Origin: Flagellimonas zhangzhouensis
GTDB lineage: Bacteria > Bacteroidota > Bacteroidia > Flavobacteriales > Flavobacteriaceae
NCBI RefSeq assembly: GCF_900102925.1
Contig: NZ_FNKI01000001.1
Coordinates: 496,001-560,000 of the forward strand
Length of the DNA: 64,000 nucleotides
Direction of reading: 5' to 3'
Shown here piece after piece: positions 8,043-15,925 of the stretch. A program made the translations under genes and the position numbers. The notes below the pieces were generated by a model that saw only the letters and a list, made by a program, of their open reading frames with translations, was not told where the DNA came from and ran no database searches. The first letter of the stretch is position 1. Every line of letters starts with the position of its first letter.

Positions 8043-10772
8043 ATGCATAAAACTTTCCTAGAATATGTAGTGGACGACCTTTCCAATCAAAATGTGGATA
8101 GCACAAAATGTACTTTTGTGTTGCCTAGCAAACGTTCAGGTACATTTCTAAAAAAGATCATTGCAAAACACGCAGGCAAAACAATCTTTAGCTCATCAAC
8201 ACAATCCATTCAGGAATTTATTACTGAAATTTCAGGCTTAGCACCAGCTGCCAATATAGATTTACTGCTTTTACTTTTTGAAGTTTACAAAAAGTCACCA
8301 ATAGCCCAACACGACGATTTTGGCTCCTTTATGAAATGGGGGCAAACCCTACTATCCGACTTTAATGATATTGATGGGTATTTGATTCCTGCGAACGAAA
8401 TTCTTAATTATTTATCCGCAATTAAAGAAATAAACCACTGGTCGCTTAAAAAGGATAAAACTGAACTGATTGAAAATTACTTGCAACTTTGGGGTAACCT
8501 TGAGACTATTTACAATGAATTTTATGGGCAATTGATTTCAAGGCAATTGGGTTATCAGGGATTAATTCAACGTGAAGCAGTTAAAAAGCTAGAACAGAAA
8601 GAGTACGTAGAAATTAATAATCCGCTTGTGTTTGTTGGATTCAATGCCTTGAACGCGGCAGAGTCCAAAATAATTCAACATTTTTTGGGGGAGGGTAATG
8701 CCCATGTTTATTGGGACATCGATTCTTATTTCTTGGACGACCCTATCCATGATGCAGGCCTTTTTATCAGAAATTACAAGCGAACTTGGCCTTATTACCA
8801 TCATGGGAAGATCTTAAATTCCCAAAACAATTTTCTACAACCTAAAAGCATTACCATTACAGGAGTCCCTAAAAATATTTCCCAAACCAAATATGTAGGG
8901 CAACTTTTGGAGGAACTGGCGGAAGAAAATCAAAATCAAGCAGCAAATACGGCACTTGTTCTTGCAGATGAATCCTTGCTGAACCCAATGTTAAATGCCA
9001 TTCCACAACAGATTCAAGAAGTAAACATAACCATGGGAATGCCCTTGAACCAAACGGTTTTGTATTCTTTCTTTTTAAATTATTTAGACCTCACAATCAA
9101 CAAAACAGATAGAGGGTGGTTCCATAAACATGTCTTGGAATTTATTTCCAATCCCTACACAATCATTCTATCAGAAATAGCTACAAACAATTTCACATCA
9201 CGTTTGGCTAAGGATATTAAAGAAGAAAATTGGCTTTATATTGAAGAGAATGTACTTTCCAAATTCACGGACAATCAAGGGATATTGGGGAACATTTTTC
9301 CATCAAACAAAGTAACAGCCCTAGGTTGGATTGATAACTGCCTGACGTTTATTGATCACCTAAAAACCCATTTTCAAAATCAACAAAATGCGTTGGAGTT
9401 GGAATTCCTATATCGTTTCTATTTGATTTTCAATCAATTGCAGCTGTTTTTGGCAAAGGTTGATTTTATGGAAGATCTAAAATCGGTTAAAAGTCTGTAC
9501 AAGCAATTGGCAGGAATGGAAAACTTGGATTTTATAGGAGAGCCATTAACTGGATTTCAAATAATGGGAATGTTGGAGAGTAGAAATCTCGATTTTGAAA
9601 CCGTCATCATTACTTCGGTCAACGAAGGGATTCTTCCGTCTGGTAAATCAAACAATTCTTTTATTCCTTTTGATGTAAAACGGGATTTTGGATTACCCAC
9701 CTACAAGGAAAAAGATGCCATTTACGTGTATCACTTTTATAGATTACTGCAAAGGGCTAAAAACATCTATCTTATTTACAACACCGAACCCGATGTGTTG
9801 GAAGGCGGTGAAAGGAGCAGACTTATTTCGCAATTACTAACTGACGAGAATTTAAAGCCCTATATAAAACACACTATTGCTGCCCCCGAGGTTTCCATTG
9901 AATCACAACCATTATTTCAGGTTGAAAAAACTGATCTGCTCTTGGAGGACATCAAACTCTTTGCAGCTTCTGGCTTCTCACCTACTTCACTGACCAATTA
10001 TATTAAAAATCCTATTGATTTCTACACAAGGAATATTTTAAAAATCAATGATTTGGACGAAGTGGAAGAAAACATTGCCGCCAATACGTTTGGAACCATT
10101 ATTCATGATAGTCTGGAGCAACTATACACACCACTGATCAACCAAGTTTTGACGGAAGACCAATTAAAAGGGCTACAAAAACAAGTACCTGAAGTGGTAC
10201 AACATCATTTCCAATTAAATCTATCTGGTGTCGATTTTACTAAAGGTAAGTTCCTACTGGTCTATAATGTCATCAAAAAATACCTCAACAATTTCTTGGA
10301 GGATGAAATCAAACAAGTAAAACAACATGAAATCAGAATATTAGCCTTGGAACAACGCTATGAAGAATTTATTTCTGTTCCTGGCCTTGATTTCCCCATC
10401 AAATTAAAAGGAACCTTGGATAGAGTAGATCAGTTTGATGGCACCGTTCGGATAATAGATTATAAAACGGGAAAAGTAGAAGCCAAAAACGTAAAAATCA
10501 CGGATTGGGAAGCATTGACGACTGATTATGACAAAAGCAAAGCGTTCCAATTACTTTGCTATGCCTATCTCTATTCCAAAAAACATGGTAAGAGCGATTT
10601 ACAGGCAGGCATCATTTCATTTAAAAATCTGAGTCAAGGATTGTTCCCGTTTTCAGAAGACAAGAATACCCGAATAAATTCGGATACTCTTGCCACCTTT
10701 GAAAATCTACTGTTCCAATTAATAGGTGAAATCTGCAATACAGCAATTCCCCTAACTGAAAAAGTGAATTAA
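8043..10772 (+). CDS. AddB-like PD-(D/E)xK nuclease / inactive helicase
   Basis: 909 residues. The N-terminal part resembles the degenerate helicase half of AddB (FVLPSKRSGTFL, STQSIQEFI). The C-terminal part is a RecB-type nuclease: FGTIIHDSLEQLY (His motif), [24 protein letters not shown] (Asp, then Asp-Tyr-Lys). In classical AddB the nuclease is framed by four Cys that hold a 4Fe-4S cluster; here the first position reads YIKNPIDFY, with Asn in place of Cys, and only one Cys remains near the C-terminus. The cluster is therefore absent, a trait shared as far as I know by Bacteroidetes versions. It most likely pairs with the AddA-like protein at 2151. Confidence 0.85.
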   Translation: MHKTFLEYVVDDLSNQNVDSTKCTFVLPSKRSGTFLKKIIAKHAGKTIFSSSTQSIQEFITEISGLAPAANIDLLLLLFEVYKKSPIAQHDDFGSFMKWGQTLLSDFNDIDGYLIPANEILNYLSAIKEINHWSLKKDKTELIENYLQLWGNLETIYNEFYGQLISRQLGYQGLIQREAVKKLEQKEYVEINNPLVFVGFNALNAAESKIIQHFLGEGNAHVYWDIDSYFLDDPIHDAGLFIRNYKRTWPYYHHGKILNSQNNFLQPKSITITGVPKNISQTKYVGQLLEELAEENQNQAANTALVLADESLLNPMLNAIPQQIQEVNITMGMPLNQTVLYSFFLNYLDLTINKTDRGWFHKHVLEFISNPYTIILSEIATNNFTSRLAKDIKEENWLYIEENVLSKFTDNQGILGNIFPSNKVTALGWIDNCLTFIDHLKTHFQNQQNALELEFLYRFYLIFNQLQLFLAKVDFMEDLKSVKSLYKQLAGMENLDFIGEPLTGFQIMGMLESRNLDFETVIITSVNEGILPSGKSNNSFIPFDVKRDFGLPTYKEKDAIYVYHFYRLLQRAKNIYLIYNTEPDVLEGGERSRLISQLLTDENLKPYIKHTIAAPEVSIESQPLFQVEKTDLLLEDIKLFAASGFSPTSLTNYIKNPIDFYTRNILKINDLDEVEENIAANTFGTIIHDSLEQLYTPLINQVLTEDQLKGLQKQVPEVVQHHFQLNLSGVDFTKGKFLLVYNVIKKYLNNFLEDEIKQVKQHEIRILALEQRYEEFISVPGLDFPIKLKGTLDRVDQFDGTVRIIDYKTGKVEAKNVKITDWEALTTDYDKSKAFQLLCYAYLYSKKHGKSDLQAGIISFKNLSQGLFPFSEDKNTRINSDTLATFENLLFQLIGEICNTAIPLTEKVN

Positions 10773-11483
10773 TTATTTTAAATCGGGACGTGTAGGGCGT
10801 ACTTCTATTTTACTTGGCAAAGTACGTGGGTGCATGGTGAGCAAATCCACCACAAGCTTTCCAATGTCCTCTGGTTGTATTTTCCAAGCATCTTGTTCCG
10901 AGGGTTCGTGATCATTAAAATGACTAGCAACAGATCCAGGCATAATGGTGGTTACTTTGATGTTGTATTTTCTAAGGTCTAACATGGCTGCTTGTGTAAA
11001 GCCAACTACTCCAAATTTGGTGGCATTGTATCCTGCTGCTGTGGCAAAAAAGTTCGTGCCAGCCAAACTGGCCAAGGTCATGTAGTACCCTTCGGATTCC
11101 TTTAAAGCTTCTACGGATGCTTTTAATGTATGAAATACACCATTTAAATTGGTCTCGATCATTTGATGCCAATCTTTATCAGACATTTCGTCGATAGGGG
11201 CAAATTTACCAACCCCTGCATTGGCCATGACAACATCCAATTGTCCAAACTTGGCGATTATTTGATCTACCGCATTTTTTTCATCTTCCAATTTAGAAAC
11301 ATCGGAAACCAAACCTAAAACGCGTTCTCCATCTCCAAGGTTTTTTACGGCCCAATCTACCCCCTCTTGGCTTCGACCACTTATGGCAACCTTCATACCT
11401 TGTTCCAATAAACTTTCAGCGATTCCAAAACCAATTCCCTTGGTTCCTCCCGTGATATATGCAACTTTTCCTTCTAAACTCAT
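10773..11483 (-). CDS. Short-chain dehydrogenase/reductase (SDR family)
   Basis: 236 residues. Classical SDR: the nucleotide-binding TGGTKGIG near residue 11, ANAGVG, the catalytic Ser in LASLAG and YNATK (Tyr-x-x-x-Lys). The substrate cannot be told from the sequence; the nearest feel is 3-ketoacyl reductase-like or sugar/alcohol dehydrogenases. I start it at the ATG giving MSLEGKVAYITGG; the 19 residues upstream in frame are not typical of the family. The stop codon abuts the AddB-like stop (10772/10773), a tail-to-tail arrangement with no terminator between. Confidence 0.88.
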   Translation of the reverse strand: MSLEGKVAYITGGTKGIGFGIAESLLEQGMKVAISGRSQEGVDWAVKNLGDGERVLGLVSDVSKLEDEKNAVDQIIAKFGQLDVVMANAGVGKFAPIDEMSDKDWHQMIETNLNGVFHTLKASVEALKESEGYYMTLASLAGTNFFATAAGYNATKFGVVGFTQAAMLDLRKYNIKVTTIMPGSVASHFNDHEPSEQDAWKIQPEDIGKLVVDLLTMHPRTLPSKIEVRPTRPDLK

Positions 11484-11631
11484 GTTAATTTGTTTTGTAG
11501 TAAAGTTCAAAAAAGCATATGCCAAAAACAAGAAATCCATCCTAAAGGATGGTTAATGTTTGCAAAGGCATCTATGGTTTACAATTAATTTTCAAAAACT
11601 GTACTTTTACTCATTATCCAACACTTGAACA

Positions 11632-12501
11632 ATCGAACTATCCGAAACACATAATGTCCCCAGCACTATATCACCACAGCGGTTACAAGAATATGGTGTG
11701 GGAATTTTTAAAACTTTACCCACCAAATCGGCCCTTAAAAAAGCGCTAAAGAAAAACTACATTACCATCAATGGTTCCTTGGCTACCACTGCCACCTTTA
11801 TTTCTGGTGGTGAACGTATTATTTTGACTATTCCAGAGGAGGCAGAACCTAAAAAACAGCTCATATTTCCCCTTAATGTTTTATATGAAGATGAACATCT
11901 GGCTGCTATTCACAAACCTGCAGGTATTGAAGTAAGTGGAAACAAATTCAAAACCATAGCAAATGCCTTAACCCAAAACCTACAACCAAGTACTCTGCCA
12001 GACGCCACTTCACCACAACCCGTACACCGTTTGGACTATGCCACTACAGGTATTGTTTTGGTCGGTAAAACAAAGAACAGCATTCGAACCCTGAATCAAA
12101 TGTTCGAGGAGAAAGTAGTTGCTAAAACCTATTATGCCATTTCCATAGGTAAAATGCAAGCAAGTGGAACCATCACTTCAAAGATTGACCATAAACCCTC
12201 ACAATCTGAATATCAAGTAATGCAATCTGTGCCCTCGGAACGATTTGGTCAATTGAATTTGGTAAAATTAAATCCTAAAACTGGTCGCAGACATCAATTG
12301 CGCAAACACTTATTAGAATTAGGAAATCCAATATTGGGTGATAGGGATTATTTCTTGGAAGGGTTACTTTTAAAAGGCAAGGGATTGTATTTACATGCTT
12401 ATGCATTGGAATTTGAACATCCTTTTACTCAGGAACAAATTTGTATTTCGGATGAACTTCCTGAGAAGTTTGGGAAGATATTTCAGGTTTCAACACAATG
12501 A
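11632..12501 (+). CDS. RluA-family pseudouridine synthase
   Basis: Isomerises a uridine in rRNA or tRNA to pseudouridine. The catalytic motif HRLDYATTGIVLVG carries the Asp, TGRRHQLRKHL is the conserved C-terminal motif, and an S4-like region (ALKKNYITINGS) precedes the catalytic domain. The first conventional start is GTG at 11698, but the reading frame continues upstream with residues that fit the family N-terminus (SETHNVPSTIS, then RLQEYGVGIFKTLPTKSA) to a TGA at 11626. The only start-like codons upstream are ATC at 11632 and ATA at 11668. I therefore extend it to 11632; the non-canonical start is inferred, and 11698 is the conservative alternative. Confidence 0.8.
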   Translation: MELSETHNVPSTISPQRLQEYGVGIFKTLPTKSALKKALKKNYITINGSLATTATFISGGERIILTIPEEAEPKKQLIFPLNVLYEDEHLAAIHKPAGIEVSGNKFKTIANALTQNLQPSTLPDATSPQPVHRLDYATTGIVLVGKTKNSIRTLNQMFEEKVVAKTYYAISIGKMQASGTITSKIDHKPSQSEYQVMQSVPSERFGQLNLVKLNPKTGRRHQLRKHLLELGNPILGDRDYFLEGLLLKGKGLYLHAYALEFEHPFTQEQICISDELPEKFGKIFQVSTQ

Positions 12502-12569
12502 GGTTCGTAAGGATTTGGTAACAAAATATAAAGCAGCTCGTCATTTAATACAATCAATCAAAAAACAAA

Positions 12570-13424
12570 ATGACAAAATCAACCACAGAAAAGAAGGAAG
12601 CATGGAATTCGTTGGGCATCTTTTTTCTTTTGCTTATCACTTTCAGTTCCATCGCCTATTATGCAATCCTTAAATTAAATCCAACGAGTATTTACGTTGG
12701 ATTGCTAATGATGTGTCCAGCTTTGGCCTCTTTTCTTACTTTAAAAATAAAAGGGAGGCCTATTTCAAGTTTACCCTGGAGTTTAAATAACCTTACATAT
12801 TTAAAATTTTCGTACTTCACCCCCATCCTATATGTTTCCATTGCATACATTTTACTTTGGATCTTCGGTTTTGGAAGCTTTTTCAATGCCGAAACCATTT
12901 CAGAGTGGAGTGCTGAATTAGGAATTGCCGAATCCAATCAAACTTTGGTTTTATTTACAATGGTTGGCCTGCTTTTAACTGTTGGAGTCATAAAAAACTT
13001 AGGGTCTACCCTCGGTGAAGAAATTGGATGGCGTGGCTTCCTCATTTTCGAATTGCGAAAAGTGATGTCTTTTAAAGCACTTGCGATCGTGAGTGGTGTA
13101 ATTTGGGCGGTTTGGCATTATCCCATCATCAATTTAATGTATAGTAGAGGAGATTCTCTTTTATTGCACATAAGTGCTTTTACCCTAATGATTGTTGGAA
13201 TGTCGGTGGTTTTGGCCTACTACACTTTTAAATCCAATAGCCTTTGGCCAGCAGCCATATTCCACTCGGTTCACAATATTTACATTCAAAAAATATGCAC
13301 TCCATTAACCATTTCAAATGAAAGCACCTCGTTTTGGATAGATGAATATGGTTTTATGATTCCCATTGTGACCACTGTATTTGCCGTTTACTTTTGGGTA
13401 AAAGCTGGGAAAGAAGGCTTATAA
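12570..13424 (+). CDS. CPBP-family intramembrane metalloprotease
   Basis: 284 residues with about eight hydrophobic segments. The Abi/CAAX-protease motifs are all present: LGEEIGWRGFL (motif 1, EExxxR), IWAVWHYP (motif 2) and AIFHSVHN (motif 3), giving the Glu and His residues expected to bind metal in the membrane. In bacteria the substrates are mostly unknown; some members act in bacteriocin immunity or peptide processing. It stands alone between the pseudouridine synthase and the tRNA-Ala locus, with a terminator directly behind it. Confidence 0.88.
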   Translation: MTKSTTEKKEAWNSLGIFFLLLITFSSIAYYAILKLNPTSIYVGLLMMCPALASFLTLKIKGRPISSLPWSLNNLTYLKFSYFTPILYVSIAYILLWIFGFGSFFNAETISEWSAELGIAESNQTLVLFTMVGLLLTVGVIKNLGSTLGEEIGWRGFLIFELRKVMSFKALAIVSGVIWAVWHYPIINLMYSRGDSLLLHISAFTLMIVGMSVVLAYYTFKSNSLWPAAIFHSVHNIYIQKICTPLTISNESTSFWIDEYGFMIPIVTTVFAVYFWVKAGKEGL

Positions 13425-13425
13425 A

Positions 13426-13452
13426 AAAAGCACCTCAAAAAGAGGTGCTTTT
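13426..13452 (+). terminator. Terminator A, behind the CPBP gene and tRNA remnant A
   Basis: Perfect 11-bp stem AAAAGCACCTC / GAGGTGCTTTT with a 5-nt A loop. A closely similar hairpin recurs at 13899-13926, each time just 3' of a tRNA-Ala remnant on the minus strand, so it may originally be the tRNA terminator. Confidence 0.8.
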
Positions 13453-13459
13453 ACAATTT

Positions 13460-13515
13460 TGGTGGAGAATACCGGATTCGAACCGGTGACCTTTCCGAAA
13501 GCCTTCGGAACGCTC
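13460..13515 (-). pseudogene. tRNA-Ala 3'-half remnant A
   Basis: On the minus strand this reads anticodon arm, variable loop, T arm (ACCGG TTCGAAT CCGGT), acceptor ATTCTCC, discriminator A and an encoded CCA. From the variable loop onward it is identical to the intact tRNA-Ala(GGC) at 21835-21908. The anticodon arm differs (TTCCG / CGGAA stem, 8-nt loop with GGC inside) and the D arm and 5' acceptor strand are missing. The 5' part is replaced by the end of the GIY-YIG gene, whose TAG stop lies at the junction. Not a functional tRNA. Confidence 0.8.
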
Positions 13516-13860
13516 TAAGCCTCATTCTCTTTTACTAAAAATTCAATATATTTTCGGCTTTTCTTTCTTTTAATATCTTTTTCTCTAATCATTGCTTCAC
13601 TTCTTGAACCAAACTTTTCTGTGTATTTCACTTTCCAATCAATAGCAATTTTTGTGTATTTAGATCTTCCTGTATTATGACGTTTTATCCTTTCCGATAT
13701 ATCCTGGCATTGGCCCACATAATATCGGTCAGAAGATTCACTATAAATGATGTACACAAAATATTCCATTAAAAAGGCGCTCCTGTAATCTTGATGGAAA
13801 ATACTGTCCCGAAATCCTTTGTAATAACCGGTGACCTTTCCGAAAGCCTTCGGAACGCTC
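13481..13860. repeat. 35-bp tRNA-derived direct repeats flanking the GIY-YIG gene
   Basis: Copies at 13481-13515 and 13826-13860 are identical over 35 bp (AACCGGTGACC..., ending GGAACGCTC). On the minus strand each is the anticodon arm, variable loop and first half of the T arm of the remnant tRNA. They bracket the GIY-YIG coding region and its leader, as would be expected if a cassette inserted into, or duplicated part of, a tRNA gene. Confidence 0.85.
13515..13769 (-). CDS. Small GIY-YIG endonuclease domain protein
   Basis: 84 residues, essentially a bare GIY-YIG nuclease domain: YFVYIIYS...RYYVGQ forms the GIY and YIG strands, Arg follows in ISERIKRHN, and the late helix SEAMIREKDIKR supplies the Glu. 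Start at the ATG giving MEYFVYIIYS. The frame stays open upstream through the second tRNA-derived repeat, so a longer product is possible but unlikely. The stop codon TAG is contributed by the tRNA remnant. Such single-domain proteins (URI/UvrC-N type) are common in Flavobacteria, often beside tRNA genes; the function is unproven and homing-type activity is plausible. Confidence 0.85.
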   Translation of the reverse strand: MEYFVYIIYSESSDRYYVGQCQDISERIKRHNTGRSKYTKIAIDWKVKYTEKFGSRSEAMIREKDIKRKKSRKYIEFLVKENEA

Positions 13861-13898
13861 CGGCTAAAACTCATAAAACTTTAACAAAACATCACAAA

Positions 13899-13926
13899 AA
13901 AAGCACCCCATTTCTGAGGTGCTTTT
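13899..13926. terminator. Terminator B, duplicate of terminator A
   Basis: Stem AAAAGCACC / GGTGCTTTT with an interrupted centre, followed by the same flank (TTTTACAATTTTGG) that follows terminator A. The duplicated block of terminator plus tRNA 3' end (13424-13492 and 13896-13965) shows a segmental duplication. Confidence 0.65.
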
Positions 13927-13934
13927 ACAATTTT

Positions 13935-13982
13935 GGTGGAGAATACCGGATTCGAACCGGTGGCCTCTTGCCTGCCAGCAAG
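13935..13982 (-). pseudogene. tRNA-Ala 3'-half remnant B, probable attL
   Basis: Matches the 3' half of the intact tRNA-Ala at 21835-21881 with one substitution and one missing base in the anticodon loop. Unlike the intact tRNA it has an encoded CCA (TGG on the plus strand). It marks the left end of the integrated element: integration leaves the displaced original 3' end here and rebuilds the tRNA at the other end. Confidence 0.75.
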
Positions 13983-14082
13983 AGGATTACCATATCAATC
14001 CAATACAAATAAATATATAATAAATTGTTTTTCAGTATTTTATATAATTTCGTATTCATTTAATTTCAAATAAAATCACCCA

Positions 14083-14106
14083 TTTGCGTGCAAATTGCGT
14101 GCAAAT
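14083..14106. repeat. Left copy of the 24-bp element-end repeat (integrase operator or arm site)
   Basis: Two tandem near-palindromes, TTTGCGTGCAAA then TTGCGTGCAAAT, each an inverted repeat (TTGC, GT, GCAA). An exact 24-bp copy lies at 21764-21787. This copy ends 7 bp before the integrase -7 box, so protein bound here would control integrase transcription as well as recombination. Confidence 0.8.
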
Positions 14107-14112
14107 TTTTTT

Positions 14113-14120
14113 TACCTTTG
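14113..14120 (+). promoter_or_regulatory. Integrase promoter -7 element
   Basis: TACCTTTG matches TAnnTTTG perfectly. The integrase ATG lies only 6 bp downstream, so the transcript is probably leaderless or nearly so. Confidence 0.65.
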
Positions 14121-14126
14121 ATTAGG

Positions 14127-15344
14127 ATGAATACCAATATAAAACTTTCTTTAGATACGCGTAGGAAGAAAAAAGATGACTCCTATCCTATTATTTTACG
14201 ATTAACCCATTTTCGAAAAACAACTTCCATAAGCTTAGGTCAATCAATAAAAAAGGAATTTTGGGATAATAAAAACGAGAAAGTTAAAAGAGCATTCAAA
14301 GGAACTTCATCAGTTAGTAAACTAAATAATCAACTCTTAAAAGAAAAGACCAGAGCGGTCGACATAATTAATGACCTGAACGAAAAGGACGAGCTTAACT
14401 TTTTATCCATTTTGCAGCTTAAGAAGAAGATTGTAAAAACCGCATCATTGGATTCATTTTTTAAGTTTAGCGAGGATATTGTCGATGAGTTAAAAGCAGC
14501 TGAACGTTATGGTAATGCAAACACATACTACGCGGTAATTAAGGTATTGGAGAAATTCGCTGATGGAAATGATATCAAATTCAACGAAATCAATTATGAT
14601 TTTCTCAAAAGATTTGAGAACTGGCACTTTTCCAAAGGTAATTCTGTTAACAGCCTATCGACGTATATGAGAACAATCAAAGCGGTCTTTAACAAGGCCA
14701 TTAAGTCTGATGTTGTTTCTAGAGATGCTTATCCTTTTACACATTATAAGATTAAAACTACTCCTACAGAAAAAAGAGCGCTTGACATTAAAAGCATCAA
14801 ATCAATTATGCTTTTAAAACTGGAAGAAACGGATAGTCTGTTTCACTATAGAAATTACTTCCTTGCCTCTTACATGCTTTATGGTATTTCCTTTATGGAC
14901 TTGGCTTTTTTAAGGGTTCAAAATATCATTGACAACCGAATTAAATTCCAAAGAAAAAAAACGTCAAAGCCTTATGATATTAACATCACGCCTCAGTTAA
15001 AGGAAATCCTCTCGTTTTATCTTAAGGATAAAGAGAGGTCTGAATTTATATTTCCAATCATTAAAAGAGCCACATTTGAACTTCAATATAAAGACGTCTT
15101 ATGGGCACGAAAGAGATATAATAAAGGGCTTAAAGAAATTGCAAAAAAATGCAAGATAGAGCAGCGGTTGACCTCATATGTATCTCGTCATAGTTTTGCA
15201 ACCCAAGCTATGCTGCAGGACGTTCCCTTACAAGCTATTTCTTCCATGCTTGGCCATAATCGACTATCAACTACTCAAATATATCTGAAGTCCCTGCCGA
15301 ATAATATACTAGACAATTATAATCAGAAATTGGTTAAACTGTAG
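14127..15344 (+). CDS. Tyrosine recombinase (integrase) of the element
   Basis: 405 residues from the ATG at 14127; upstream in-frame codons would run into the repeat and are unlikely to be coding. The N-terminal arm-binding-like region (KLSLDTRRKKKD, YPIILRLTHF) and a SAM-like core-binding domain (about 95-190) are typical of Bacteroidetes integrases. The catalytic domain shows SRHSFATQAM (Arg II region), MLGHNRLSTTQIYLKSL with His and the nucleophile Tyr, and a Lys-bearing beta hairpin (RKKTSKPYDI). The usual Arg I position reads YGISFMDLAFL, without Arg, as in some Bacteroidetes subfamilies. It catalyses integration and excision at tRNA-Ala. Confidence 0.92.
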   Translation: MNTNIKLSLDTRRKKKDDSYPIILRLTHFRKTTSISLGQSIKKEFWDNKNEKVKRAFKGTSSVSKLNNQLLKEKTRAVDIINDLNEKDELNFLSILQLKKKIVKTASLDSFFKFSEDIVDELKAAERYGNANTYYAVIKVLEKFADGNDIKFNEINYDFLKRFENWHFSKGNSVNSLSTYMRTIKAVFNKAIKSDVVSRDAYPFTHYKIKTTPTEKRALDIKSIKSIMLLKLEETDSLFHYRNYFLASYMLYGISFMDLAFLRVQNIIDNRIKFQRKKTSKPYDINITPQLKEILSFYLKDKERSEFIFPIIKRATFELQYKDVLWARKRYNKGLKEIAKKCKIEQRLTSYVSRHSFATQAMLQDVPLQAISSMLGHNRLSTTQIYLKSLPNNILDNYNQKLVKL

Positions 15345-15400
15345 CCTTAACCCTTCCTAGTCCCAAATCCTTACTCACAACTTCAGCGCATGGATCCTGG

Positions 15401-15446
15401 CCTATTTTTGTAGCGTTTGGGAAGATAAGCGTTGAACAAAAATAGG
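15401..15446. repeat. 11-bp perfect inverted repeat between the integrase and mobilization genes
   Basis: CCTATTTTTGT (15401-15411) and ACAAAAATAGG (15436-15446) with a 24-bp spacer, in the gap where the integrase and the mobilization operon end tail to tail. A transcript could fold here. There is no clean T-run after the stem, so whether it is a terminator or a protein site is open. Confidence 0.6.
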
Positions 15447-15459
15447 ATAGGGCGCTGTC

Positions 15460-15915
15460 CTACTTTTGGCCATTATCCTCCAGCCATTTTTGGTAGAGTT
15501 CCTTCGCCTCTGGGCTATCGTCAAGGAATGTCCCGTAGTGTTCAATGGCATCATCCCGACCTTTTAGATATGCTGCCTCTTCTTTTTTGGAAATCCTTGA
15601 TACTTGATAGAGAGAATAACCAAGGACCAACAGGACACAGATTAACAATCCCCAAGACAGCTTTAGGGCCCAACTGGGCAAGAGAACGGACCGCTCTACT
15701 TTATGAAGAATCCTTTCCATCAGTCTTTGTTGTTCCTCAATGTTGTTTTTTTGGTTGTTGCCATACTCTTTTAGAAGCGCATTTAACTCGCTGGTATCCG
15801 GCCTTAATGGAAGGCCTTTCAAATTTTCATGTGCCTTTTCCAGTCTGCCGATGCTCTTCTCAAAGCCGTTGATCTCCTCGGTCAACAGTTCCGCGATTTC
15901 ATCCAGTTTTGCCAT
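15460..15915 (-). CDS. Coiled-coil single-pass membrane protein of the mobilization operon
   Basis: 151 residues. The N-terminal 75 residues are charged and helical with a coiled-coil look (LDEIAELLTEEINGFEKSIG). A transmembrane segment at about 85-105 (LSWGLLICVLLVLGYSLY) follows, then a short charged tail. Proteins of this shape regularly follow the relaxase in flavobacterial mobilizable elements; their role is not established, and a membrane anchor for relaxosome docking is one possibility. The start lies 10 bp downstream of the relaxase stop, so it is the last gene of the operon. Confidence 0.75.
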   Translation of the reverse strand: MAKLDEIAELLTEEINGFEKSIGRLEKAHENLKGLPLRPDTSELNALLKEYGNNQKNNIEEQQRLMERILHKVERSVLLPSWALKLSWGLLICVLLVLGYSLYQVSRISKKEEAAYLKGRDDAIEHYGTFLDDSPEAKELYQKWLEDNGQK

Positions 15916-15925
15916 GTTGTTCTAT

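Noticed and set aside
11549..11749. Plus-strand frame with ATG at 11654 before the pseudouridine synthase
   Set aside because: It is in a different frame from the synthase and resembles nothing; the synthase frame itself gives family-like residues over the same DNA.
13791..14012. 73-residue plus-strand frame over the tRNA remnants
   Set aside because: It contains GGEYRIRTGG, another tRNA-derived artefact, and has no family resemblance.
15401..15446. Intrinsic terminator between integrase and mobilization genes
   Set aside because: The stem is perfect but the 24-nt loop is long and no T-run follows on either strand; kept only as an inverted repeat.
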